Below are positions 1-7,641 of a DNA stretch of 64,000 nucleotides, in pieces; position 1 is the stretch's first letter; every line of letters begins with the position of its first letter. Made by a program: the position numbers and the translations under genes. Where the stretch lies: assembly GCF_030272895.1 (NCBI RefSeq), contig NZ_JALRNF010000023.1, forward strand, positions 29,253 through 93,252, given 5' to 3'. Source of the DNA: Pseudomonas sp. BGr12 (lineage in GTDB: Bacteria; Pseudomonadota; Gammaproteobacteria; Pseudomonadales; Pseudomonadaceae). Below the pieces are notes generated by a model. That model ran no database searches, was not told the DNA's origin, and saw nothing but the letters and a program-made list of their open reading frames with translations.

Positions 1-147
1 CTGGAGCTGGTTAACCCATCGGCGCAGGGCCGATTCCACCAGTCCGAGCGAACGGGCTGCGTCGATGTGGCTGTAGCCCTGGTCGAGCACCAGGCTGGCA
101 GCTTCGCGCTTGAACTCGGGGGTAAAGGTACGGCGTTGCTTGGTCAT
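1..147 (-). CDS. IS3-family transposase OrfA, N-terminal 49 codons (partial)
   Basis: The reading frame starts at ATG (147-145) and runs off the window. The visible N-terminus reads MTKQRRTFTPEFKREA and continues with a segment ending SALRRWVNQLQ, which is the helix-turn-helix of the transposase-8 (OrfA) family found in IS3-type elements. In complete elements OrfA is about 90-100 residues and is joined to the catalytic OrfB by programmed frameshifting; neither the remainder nor OrfB is visible. The purine-rich GAGAGG about 5 bases before the ATG is a plausible ribosome binding site. The family call is secure; the exact IS cannot be named from this fragment. Confidence 0.8.
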   Translation of the reverse strand, partial: MTKQRRTFTPEFKREAASLVLDQGYSHIDAARSLGLVESALRRWVNQLQ

Positions 148-206
148 CAGACACCTCTCTGTGGCGAGCAATCTCGCCTAAATGGGTGTCCGGAATCATT
201 AGACCA
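1..206 (-). mobile_element. IS3-family insertion sequence, one end only (continues past the window edge)
   Basis: This is the left part of an insertion sequence read on the minus strand. Its probable outer terminus is at 206, where the minus strand reads TGGTCTAATGATTCCGG, beginning with the TG dinucleotide typical of IS3-family ends. The first transposase reading frame starts about 60 bases inside that end. The rest of the element lies before base 1, so its length and second end cannot be seen. No target duplication can be tested. Confidence 0.7.
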
Positions 207-432
207 CTACAGACAGACCAGATTTATACGTGGTCGGCAGGTGCCAATTGTTGCATCTAGCAAGCGGTTGTCTAAGTTTAATAGATAGCAATACCGCAAG
301 CGCTTTCGGCCACCAAAGGTGTCAGCGCTGTTGCGGTTTCTCGTTGAGCGCTGTTGGGGGAATCCCTCCCAAAACGGCGAGGCTATGGGTATGTTTTATT
401 GTGGGGCTGCGCTTCCATTAGGGAGGAACAAC

Positions 433-3400
433 ATGCCTTCAATAAAAGGCGCTGGTAAGCAACTCAGCGCAACCCTATTGCGAATGGAGGGCAGGCACGG
501 CGCCATTTCAAGGTGGCTGACCATTGGGTTGTTCATCGGGGCTCTTGGCGTTGGTGCTGCGTCGGCCCAATTGACCGCATCAACGTCCCCTCTGTGTGCT
601 GACGGTTCAAAAGCGACTGAATGGAGTTATGTACCTGAGGATGGCGTACCGCCCTGGGCAACTACGTTCCCGTGCGGTGATGGACAGACTTGCTACGCTC
701 TGCCCACTAGCGGCTGCCTCAGGGTTACGGAGGTCAGGCAGCCGGTGGCCCTACCGGATCGTCCGGTGACTTTGGATAGCAAGCGACCGCCACCATCACC
801 GGATGTCGATGCCCCGCCCATACACCTTCCACCGCCGCCACAGCCTTCGGTGGACAAACCCTTTAATCCTTTCGCGGTGAATCCGCTCCCTAGACCGGAT
901 TCAGTTTGCGCGCCTGGCAACGGGTGGGACTTTGAGTCGCTCATTTACGAAGGGGATGGGGTTCGCGCTGACTTCGCAGGTTGGAAAAGCGACGATCCAG
1001 GGACTTCGGTATTTAAGGACATCAATAATGTTGATCAGAAAATCGTGGCCGCTCCCGTGTATGGACACGCTAGCCCTATTGAGAACATCAAACCACCAGG
1101 ATGGCTGCCGGAGATTGCCGACACGATCGGTGGCGATTACTGGCGATTCAGTCAGAGCCCAAATCATCACGGCGACTTCTGGATCAGCTCACGGTATTTA
1201 CGACCATCGTGGCGCCAGCATCCGGGTGACAAGAGACCCGAGGAGGCTACAGGAACACTACGGTCCCCGCCTTGCGAGTTACAAGCTCCATTTCTTACCT
1301 TCCGCTTGAGTGGCGGCCGCTCGCCTTCGCAACGAGTTGAGCTGCTCGTACGAGGCGCCGATGCGAGCCAGTATGCAGGAATCTCGTTTCCACAACTCTT
1401 AGGGGCCGCGACACAGATGCTGGCAGCGCCGCCTGCCGCTCAACACTTTCCTCCGCTCATTGGTCCCTGGACTGTCGTTCGGTCCGTAACGTCGGTGGAC
1501 CACGATGAGACCGACTGGATGCAAGTATATGTCTTCGATCTTCGACCATTCGTGGGAAGAGAGGTCCAAATTCGAGTGGTTGACGATGCTCGTTCCGAGT
1601 GCTTGAAACGGGCGGAGCGGGGCTGCCTCACGTACAGGCCCGAGCACATCAATGTCGACGACTTTCGATTTACCGAAACAGCACCTGAGAACGTTCATTG
1701 GCTTCCTGTCGGACGTGGACCTTGCAACTCGCGGCGAGTCAATTCAGGCGGCTGTGGGCCCATAGGAGTAGTACCTTCGTCCCCGCCTTTATGGGGATTC
1801 ACCGACGCTCATGCCCATCCGATGGCAAACCTGGCCTTTGGCGGGCACGTCATTTGGGGCGATGTAAGTGATTCTCTCGAAGACGTTTACGACTGCTCGC
1901 GGCCGCTACCTGCGATTCTTGGGGCTGGTGGCCGGACAGCGATTGCGAGTCCGTCCGAAGAGAGCGCATGCTATCTATCCGGAGAGGTCACACTCTTTGT
2001 CAGTGCCGCAGCGGCTACATCGGTGTGCTCCCCGCTATTTTTGGTGCCAGTGTTTGGATTTGGAGCCGCAGTTCAGTGCCAAGCCACCGTCGCCGGCACA
2101 GCAGCGGCTTTGCTGCTTACCACTCCTGTCGTTGAAGGGTTAACGCTGCATGGGGGGCAAAAGCTAACCAGCGGGGCTTTGCTCTTCGGCGGCATACTCT
2201 CGGAGTCTTGGCTTGGCTACACACGGGCGGTCGGTAACCTTGGGGTCCAAGTTAACGCCTCGTTCAACAAGGGGTTGATCGCCGAAACCGACACATGGCC
2301 TGCCGCGACCCCTACGTTGGCCTGGTATCCGAAGGAAGAAGAGGGTTGGCACAGTTACATAGGGCAGGGAAAGACGCACAACCAGTACCAAGCCGATATG
2401 ATCCGCCGGGCCTACGAGGGTGGTATGCGTCTTGGTGTTTGGGATGTCGTCAACAGTCGCGCTCTGGCTATCGTTGGCGATGGCAATGGCGTCGCTTCTG
2501 ACTGGCAAGCATTAAAAGACCAGACAGATGCTGCAAAGCGAGTTGTGAGTACGAAGCTCTCGCATATCGCGAAAATTGTCTATACCCCGGAGGAAGCTGA
2601 AGCAACCATTCGGTCTGGCCGGATGGCGGTCATCCTGGGCAGCGAGGTAGACGAGCTCGGTCGAATGAGGCCGAGCGGCCTCCCTTGGCCGCGCTCCCCC
2701 CTTGTTGGTTTTGACAGCATGCAGAAGCAGATCGATGACTTATGGGCGCTTGGTATCCGCAAGATATCGCCGGTGCATGCAGTCAACAATCCAATTGGAG
2801 GAGCCGCAATATTTGACGATAGGTACGTTGCAAACAACTACTTCCTCAACGGAACACCTCTCGACGGTACGCCGTTGGAGTCCTCCGGACCGCTCACAAA
2901 TCTGATTTTTGATATGAGTCTCGGGGGCATCCCGCTCAAGGCTGCTTTTGGGGATTTTAGCTTGACGAAGAAACTAGGCGGCGATGGCCGACAGCCCTGG
3001 AACCCTCAAGGTTGGTTCGAGTTCGATACAAGCACCCCGGACCCGGTGATCGGCAGCGACTATCCGGTTACATACCGAGTTGGTCAAGGTGGGATCCGAC
3101 CAGATAGTCCAAATGCTCCTCGCACATTGCTTCACAGCGATGGAAGTTGGAAAACTCCATCAGAGGTGCTGAACCATCAGATCTTGCAGATGTACGTCGG
3201 CAACGACCTAGCGCGTGTCCTGCAAGCAAGTGGCCGATGTGACCTCCACAATACCTTTATTCCAGCGTTTGTTGATAAGTTCGGTGAGCCTGTCGACACT
3301 CAATACGTCAACGTGGCGGGTCATCGGAACATGCAAGGTATCTTTGTAGATGGCGGAGAGGACGGAATCGCATTTTTTAGAGCCGCGATGAAAAAGGGGA

Positions 3401-4572
3401 TACTTCTGGACGTCGACCACATGTCGGAGAGAATGCGTGGGCAGGTCTATACGTTAGCCGCTACCTATGCGAGAGAGGCTGGTATCGCTGCTGCCGGTTG
3501 CCCGCAAGGCCAGACATGCGGAGACTACCCAGTAATGGGCGTGCACACGACTGTGCGAGATCTCGAGAAAGAGGGCTCATCCACAATACCACTGCAGGCG
3601 TCGTTTGGTTCGAACGATGAGTCGACCCGCACGCCCAAGGAGATCGCTTATGTGAGCACTAATGGCGGCACCGTCGGCGTTTTTCCACGGCCGAACTTCA
3701 TCGCCCCAAATACCGCGGGTGGTCAGTGCACGAGGGACAGCGACTGCGCAGCGTGGGATGGTAGTTATGGAAGTGGAGGTGCTTGCCAAAGCGGGATGTG
3801 TAAGTCGCAGACCGCATCCGAGCTTACACTTAGGTCCTTCAAGCTGCCCACCGGCATTGTGAACGATTGTGATGGCTCGTCGAAGACCTTCGCAACCAAG
3901 TATCTTTGGATGCTAGAGGCGATGTCCGGGCACGGATTGACGCTGACTACCGACTTTAATGGGATGGCAAGTCAGCACAATCCTCGTTTCGGAGTCGCAA
4001 TACCAGGCAAGTCGGCATGCGGCCAGTTTGGGCGCGGCACTAGTACGGGCATGGAGCAGTGGCCCGCTATCATGTTAGCGCGGCAGCTCATCGAGCACAG
4101 CGCTGTCTGGTACGAGGACTATGCCAGTCGAGCTCCGGTTAGCTCCCGATGGGCCAAAGACTGGTCGGAGCCGGACAGTCAGATGCCCAAGCGCTGGAAG
4201 GAAGTAGTGGCGCGGGATAGCACAGAGGATCGAGAGGATAGAGCTCCCAAGTTCCAGACATACTCTGATGGCAAGCCCATCAAGGATCTCGTGACGTACA
4301 ACAATCGCGGGGCGGACTATTCCGAGGATTGGCACTACGGAGGGAACGTGCCAGGGGCTCAGCTTGCCCCGATGAAGCGCTGGAAGAAATTTCGAAGCGG
4401 ATGGGATTTCAACCTCGACGGTCTACAACATGTCGGCCTGCTGCCTGATCTGCTCCAGGATATGCGCAATGTTGGCGTTCAATGGGAACAACTTGCTCCC
4501 CTGATGCACGGCGCACAGGATCTATTGGACACGTGGCGGCGTTCGAACGCCATAAGTCAGGCGCACCCTTGA
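433..4572 (+). CDS. Large secreted metallohydrolase, M19 (membrane dipeptidase)-like, 1379 aa
   Basis: I chose the ATG at 433 because GGGAGG lies 6 bases upstream and a clean Sec signal peptide follows (basic start, hydrophobic LTIGLFIGALGVGA, cleavage near ASAQ at about residue 46). A proline-rich linker (about 115-165) leads to a beta-rich region (about 170-430) ending INVDDFRF, resembling jelly-roll binding modules. From residue 457 comes a TIM-barrel metallohydrolase: DAHAHP (His460, His462), Glu738 in LGSEVDE, His996 in DVDHMSE, His1038 in GVHTT and Asp1174 in TDFNG. These sit where the M19 dipeptidase dizinc ligands are expected. A cysteine-rich insert lies near residues 1098-1121. At 1379 residues it is over three times the usual M19 length. 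The substrate is unknown. It is isolated within the accessory island, and nothing suggests an operon. Confidence 0.6.
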   Translation: MPSIKGAGKQLSATLLRMEGRHGAISRWLTIGLFIGALGVGAASAQLTASTSPLCADGSKATEWSYVPEDGVPPWATTFPCGDGQTCYALPTSGCLRVTEVRQPVALPDRPVTLDSKRPPPSPDVDAPPIHLPPPPQPSVDKPFNPFAVNPLPRPDSVCAPGNGWDFESLIYEGDGVRADFAGWKSDDPGTSVFKDINNVDQKIVAAPVYGHASPIENIKPPGWLPEIADTIGGDYWRFSQSPNHHGDFWISSRYLRPSWRQHPGDKRPEEATGTLRSPPCELQAPFLTFRLSGGRSPSQRVELLVRGADASQYAGISFPQLLGAATQMLAAPPAAQHFPPLIGPWTVVRSVTSVDHDETDWMQVYVFDLRPFVGREVQIRVVDDARSECLKRAERGCLTYRPEHINVDDFRFTETAPENVHWLPVGRGPCNSRRVNSGGCGPIGVVPSSPPLWGFTDAHAHPMANLAFGGHVIWGDVSDSLEDVYDCSRPLPAILGAGGRTAIASPSEESACYLSGEVTLFVSAAAATSVCSPLFLVPVFGFGAAVQCQATVAGTAAALLLTTPVVEGLTLHGGQKLTSGALLFGGILSESWLGYTRAVGNLGVQVNASFNKGLIAETDTWPAATPTLAWYPKEEEGWHSYIGQGKTHNQYQADMIRRAYEGGMRLGVWDVVNSRALAIVGDGNGVASDWQALKDQTDAAKRVVSTKLSHIAKIVYTPEEAEATIRSGRMAVILGSEVDELGRMRPSGLPWPRSPLVGFDSMQKQIDDLWALGIRKISPVHAVNNPIGGAAIFDDRYVANNYFLNGTPLDGTPLESSGPLTNLIFDMSLGGIPLKAAFGDFSLTKKLGGDGRQPWNPQGWFEFDTSTPDPVIGSDYPVTYRVGQGGIRPDSPNAPRTLLHSDGSWKTPSEVLNHQILQMYVGNDLARVLQASGRCDLHNTFIPAFVDKFGEPVDTQYVNVAGHRNMQGIFVDGGEDGIAFFRAAMKKGILLDVDHMSERMRGQVYTLAATYAREAGIAAAGCPQGQTCGDYPVMGVHTTVRDLEKEGSSTIPLQASFGSNDESTRTPKEIAYVSTNGGTVGVFPRPNFIAPNTAGGQCTRDSDCAAWDGSYGSGGACQSGMCKSQTASELTLRSFKLPTGIVNDCDGSSKTFATKYLWMLEAMSGHGLTLTTDFNGMASQHNPRFGVAIPGKSACGQFGRGTSTGMEQWPAIMLARQLIEHSAVWYEDYASRAPVSSRWAKDWSEPDSQMPKRWKEVVARDSTEDREDRAPKFQTYSDGKPIKDLVTYNNRGADYSEDWHYGGNVPGAQLAPMKRWKKFRSGWDFNLDGLQHVGLLPDLLQDMRNVGVQWEQLAPLMHGAQDLLDTWRRSNAISQAHP

Positions 4573-4683
4573 GGGGGCAACATACTATTTGTTTCAACAC
4601 TAATCAGCGTTTGCGCAGAAAACGACATGCGACAATATCCGCGGGCTGGGTTGATGCGAAGCGGACACGCAGTTGAAAAAGCT
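4573..4683. other. Spacer after the M19-like gene
   Basis: No gene is seen between the stop at 4572 and the palindromic element. A short overlapping frame here has no recognisable product. The next element's hairpin could also end transcription of the upstream gene, since it lies about 110 bases beyond its stop. Confidence 0.4.
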
Positions 4684-4760
4684 TGAATCGCCCCTGGTTT
4701 CCTAGACGCCTCCAAACTTAACGATGGTTTGGAGGCGTCTAGGAAACCAGGGTCGATTCA
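4684..4760. mobile_element. 77-bp palindromic miniature element made of two IS3-type ends
   Basis: Two 34-base arms (4684-4717 and 4727-4760) are inverted repeats of each other with one mismatch, separated by a 9-base loop. Each arm begins TGAATCG and contains CCTAGACGCCTCC. The outer part matches the IS-type terminus at 8677-8647 (TGAATCGCCCC, then CTCTAGACACC). The element is flanked by AAGCT at 4679-4683 and again at 4762-4766, one base beyond the right arm, which could be a 5-base target duplication. It has no coding capacity. It is best read as a MITE or a collapsed IS; a strong transcription terminator is an alternative or additional role. Confidence 0.65.
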
Positions 4761-4867
4761 TAAGCTACCGCTCAGCCAACCTTTCAGCAGCACCTGCGAG
4801 CAGGCCCCACTCACTGCTTGATGACTATCTGCGGATTCTCCTGCAGAAGCCCCCTTCACTTGAACGA

Positions 4868-5233
4868 TTACTGGAGCCACGACTCAACGGCGTCGCCACC
4901 GTACTGGGCCTTCCACGCTTTGAGCACGGCGTGGTTGCCGCCCTTCGTTTGAACGACTTCGCCGTTATGGGGATTTTTGTAGGTCTTCACATCGCGAAGT
5001 TTGCGACTGCGCTTGCCCTCGGGGGCAGGGATGGTCTGCCGCTGAATAGCTTGGGGATCGAGGATACTCACGATGTCTCGAAGACTGAAGCCGTACTCAG
5101 CCAACAGCGCCCGGAGCTTTTCCTCGAACTCCATCTCAGCCTTTAACGCGCCATCGTTTTTCAGTTGCTCAAGCTCAGCAAGCTGAGCAGCAAGTTGTTG
5201 TTCCAGGAAGCGAAATTCTGCAAGACGGGACGT
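4868..5233 (-). CDS. MvaT/H-NS-family nucleoid protein, 121 aa, apparent ACG start
   Basis: The minus-strand frame matches the whole MvaT family: an N-terminal coiled coil (SRLAEFRFLEQQLAAQL), the linker EFEEKLRALL and SLRDIVSILDP, and the C-terminal DNA-binding part YKNPHNGEVVQTKGGNH ending ESWLQ. An ATG-initiated frame would begin only at 5134 and lose the oligomerisation helix. Homology extends 33 codons further, to ACG at 5233-5231, where family members have ATG, preceded by GAGG six bases upstream. A stop lies a few codons further up. Full length would be 121 residues, against about 124 for MvaT. Either ACG is used weakly, or the start was lost and only a truncated protein is made from 5134. 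Such proteins silence AT-rich DNA, fitting a stealth role for this island. Confidence 0.75.
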   Translation of the reverse strand, partial: TSRLAEFRFLEQQLAAQLAELEQLKNDGALKAEMEFEEKLRALLAEYGFSLRDIVSILDPQAIQRQTIPAPEGKRSRKLRDVKTYKNPHNGEVVQTKGGNHAVLKAWKAQYGGDAVESWLQ

Positions 5234-5459
5234 TTGATTCCTCGGGAGGCAATTAGATAGCTACCTCACTATATCTCAATTTGGCCAGGACACTGCGCCC
5301 ACGGCTCGATAGCTTCACAAATCCAGGAGCCGTGGTACACGCCCCGATCGTTTCGTCGTGCTTTGACCTCATCCTTAGCGTGTGCGCACCATAGCGAGGT
5401 GCGCGTGTGATGCAGGAAATGGCTGTTGCGAAGCGCCTTACAGAGTCCGAAAGGTGATA
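5234..5459. other. Intergenic region, no gene seen
   Basis: This spacer lies upstream of the MvaT-like gene. I see no convincing coding frame or RNA gene. It would contain the promoter of the MvaT-like gene, but no clear -35/-10 pair stands out. Confidence 0.4.
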
Positions 5460-5601
5460 GCGCTGATGCGATTTTGACCCAGACTGCTGATTTTGCCTGA
5501 CCTAAATTCGGCCTATGAAATCCCGCGCCAAAACATCGTTTACTGATGTATTCGAGTGGGTTAACGATTTCCGGCAGCCAGGGTCAAAATCGCATCAGCG
5601 C
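5460..5601. mobile_element. 142-bp miniature inverted-repeat element (MITE-like)
   Basis: The segment is bounded by perfect 21-base inverted repeats: GCGCTGATGCGATTTTGACCC (arm 5460-5480) and its reverse complement at 5581-5601. Inside, an ATG at 5515 opens a short frame beginning MKSRAKTSFTDVF that reads through the right repeat, as if only the start of a transposase gene remained. It is too small to be autonomous. I infer an internally deleted insertion sequence mobilised in trans. No obvious target duplication is visible at the flanks. The parental IS family was not identified with confidence. Confidence 0.6.
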
Positions 5602-5633
5602 CAACAGTCATATTGATACGGAGGGCCCGATGA

Positions 5634-5900
5634 TTAGATCGTCAGACCGCTATCTGTCTGCGGGAGGCGTGGCTTCTTACCTTGGTCACCCCTGATAGCT
5701 GCAAGGGCTTGGTCCACAGTGTTACTAGAGCCTTTGGAGAGTGTCTGGATGGTTTCAACTTCCCCCTCCGACAGCTTCCGGCCCAACTGCTTCTCGACTC
5801 CCAGCAGTAGCGTGATGAAGTGCCCGAGAGTGGTTGGGTTCGGAGGGGTGAGCATAGGCCCTTCCATGAGACGGTCGAAAGGGGTTGAATCATCGGACAT
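5634..5900 (-). CDS. Hypothetical protein, 88 aa
   Basis: I do not recognise this protein. The ATG at 5900 is preferred over one 22 codons upstream because TGGAG lies about 5-9 bases before it and the upstream residues look non-conserved. The product is small and soluble with no signal peptide or membrane segment. The middle part (TLGHFITLLLGVEKQLGRK followed by SEGEVETIQTLSKG) is predicted helical and the C-terminus is basic and proline-containing. It lies between the 142-bp miniature element and a long non-coding stretch, so context gives no functional hint. Codon usage looks plausible for a real gene, but no homolog comes to mind. Confidence 0.45.
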   Translation of the reverse strand: MSDDSTPFDRLMEGPMLTPPNPTTLGHFITLLLGVEKQLGRKLSEGEVETIQTLSKGSSNTVDQALAAIRGDQGKKPRLPQTDSGLTI

Positions 5901-6402
5901 AAAAAGTCTCCATAGGTGTTTCTGACAGACTACGCATGGAGACGTGATTGAAGCAAGGCTATTCAAACACCTATCCAGCTATAGAACGCCAGCAACTTTC
6001 AGCTAAGTCAAAAGTGCAGGATTAACTTTGTCGAATCGGTCGACCAACTCATGAATTTGTTCAGCGAACTGCTCAAGCTTGAGCAAGTCAGCAACCGCGC
6101 GCCGGTTTCGATCAATTGTGCTTCATTCCTGAGGTGATCGACGCAGAGTGGATTAAGGGAGATTTCCTTCGCTCAATCCCTGGGACATCAACCAAATTAG
6201 TCTACGACAATCTTCCGTGCGCCCCTCACTCACTTTTGCCGCTACATGCCCGAGGGTCCGACTTGAGTCGAAGGCACCATCCATCAAGGCTGTTGTGCCC
6301 TCAGCGAACATCCAACCAAGCTCCACAATTGAGCTTGTATAGTTATTTCCGTACGCGGGCTCCAGCCACCGGCATACTACGGCTGGACTCAGCCCGCAGA
6401 TT
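5901..6402. other. About 500 bases with no convincing gene
   Basis: The stretch between the 88-residue protein and the amine-oxidase-like core gene contains a plus-strand frame of 106 codons (6116-6436), but it overlaps the end of the neighbouring gene, has no ribosome binding site and has an unstructured composition. I regard it as chance. The sequence is less GC-rich than the core genome. No repeats or hairpins stand out. Confidence 0.4.
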
Positions 6403-7641
6403 TCACGGAACCCAATATGCCGACGTCACTGTGTAGGTAGCCATCGCGCCTGTCGTCACATCGAAGGCGTAAATATCAACCTTCCCAAAAGCATCGTCTT
6501 GGTTCCGGCTCGTATAACCAAACGCTTCGGTTAGGATGAACTTGCCCGATCCATCCGCAGTCCGCGAGCGGACAGTCTGCGCTCGGTTCGGTATGCCATT
6601 GAAGGTGATGACCACAGACCCACCAGGCGTGAATCCGCGTCCGCGAACGGTCGTGTCGTTGCCTGTCTGGTTGCGTTTGACGTCGACAACGATACCAAAG
6701 TCCCGCGTTGGACGCGCTGGTGGCGCATTGTAGTCAAACTTAATCCAAGGCCCCGACGAGCCCCAGTGGTCCTTCCCCTCATTTGCGTGGTGGGACATGT
6801 GGGAAACGTACCAGAACACAATATCAGTCTGGTCAACGCTTTCCCCATTGTCGAAGCGCAAACCGCCCGTGTCAAACTGCCAATCCCAACTCCCAAAGGG
6901 CGACTTTTCGTATCGCCAAGGATGGAGTTCCTCTTCTTGGTTGTAGCGCCTCACGCCCATGTCGATCCGCGAAAAGGTATCGGCGACACCATCGTTGTCA
7001 CCCGGGATTATCCACGCGCCCTGGTTGGTCTGCTCGTTGCGCACGAACCAGGCTGTGTTTGCCCGCGGATCAGAGTTCTTTGCATCGTTCGTTTCACGTG
7101 TATAGAAGCGCCAGGCGCCAAAATTTCGCACAAACACCCGATGATTATCCGCCCCATCAATATCGAAGTCCAAGCGCCAATAAGGATGATGCCAATGATC
7201 CATATTAATGGTGAGCCCTTTACTCCAGATGCGCGGCGCGATCCACCCATCCTCACTCAGATGCCAACACTGGTAGAGGTGATAAGCCCCGATGCGTGCG
7301 TACACGCTTATTTCTAGCCACTGAACTCCGTCCATTATGTAGTACAAGAGCCCTACATATTGGTCATTCCGGTTGCTTATTTTCTGCAACCCATAATTGC
7401 CGCCGAGCTTCCAGCGAATTCTGTCCGCATAGGGGCCCGCGCCTTTGCCGACTGCCCGTCGCCAATCTAATGCACCACCATTGACGAGGTAGCGCACCCG
7501 GATCACTGGCATGCTGAACTTTCCGATTGCCGAGCGACCGCGATAGAAACCATTCAAAAGGGAGAGCCCCTCGAACCCACTGACATCGTAATCGAAGTCC
7601 CAGGAGCCCCAGTGGACGTGGCCGGATTTGGTGTTAGGCAC
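6403..7641 (-). CDS. Copper amine oxidase-like catalytic core protein with C-terminal Ig-like domain, 412 aa
   Basis: It starts at GTG 7641, preceded by a strong GAGGAGGT six bases upstream. Residues 147-163 read MDHWHHPYWRLDFDIDG, matching the copper-ligand block of copper amine oxidases (HxH, then R and D at fixed spacing: H149, H151, R156, D158). Residues 272-285 (TDIVFWYVSHMSHH) match the segment carrying the third copper His. The cofactor tyrosine falls at Tyr120, but the usual N-Y-D/E context is A-Y-H here. D59 might be the catalytic base; this is tentative. Residues 315-412 form a beta-sandwich (VRGRGFTPGGSVVITFNG), an Ig/IPT-type fold. No signal peptide is present. Whether topaquinone can form is doubtful. 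It overlaps the preceding gene by 8 bases, implying translational coupling and a complex. Confidence 0.55.
   Translation of the reverse strand: MPNTKSGHVHWGSWDFDYDVSGFEGLSLLNGFYRGRSAIGKFSMPVIRVRYLVNGGALDWRRAVGKGAGPYADRIRWKLGGNYGLQKISNRNDQYVGLLYYIMDGVQWLEISVYARIGAYHLYQCWHLSEDGWIAPRIWSKGLTINMDHWHHPYWRLDFDIDGADNHRVFVRNFGAWRFYTRETNDAKNSDPRANTAWFVRNEQTNQGAWIIPGDNDGVADTFSRIDMGVRRYNQEEELHPWRYEKSPFGSWDWQFDTGGLRFDNGESVDQTDIVFWYVSHMSHHANEGKDHWGSSGPWIKFDYNAPPARPTRDFGIVVDVKRNQTGNDTTVRGRGFTPGGSVVITFNGIPNRAQTVRSRTADGSGKFILTEAFGYTSRNQDDAFGKVDIYAFDVTTGAMATYTVTSAYWVP

Noticed and set aside
319..432. Upstream start for the large secreted protein
   Set aside because: The ATG at 433 has a strong ribosome binding site and yields a proper signal peptide; the upstream extension would bury it.
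6116..6436. A 106-codon plus-strand frame in the island
   Set aside because: No ribosome binding site, overlaps the amine-oxidase-like gene end, unstructured composition.
7634..7641. Frameshift splitting one amine oxidase gene
   Set aside because: The downstream frame has its own strong ribosome binding site and GTG start, so a natural two-gene arrangement is more likely than an error.
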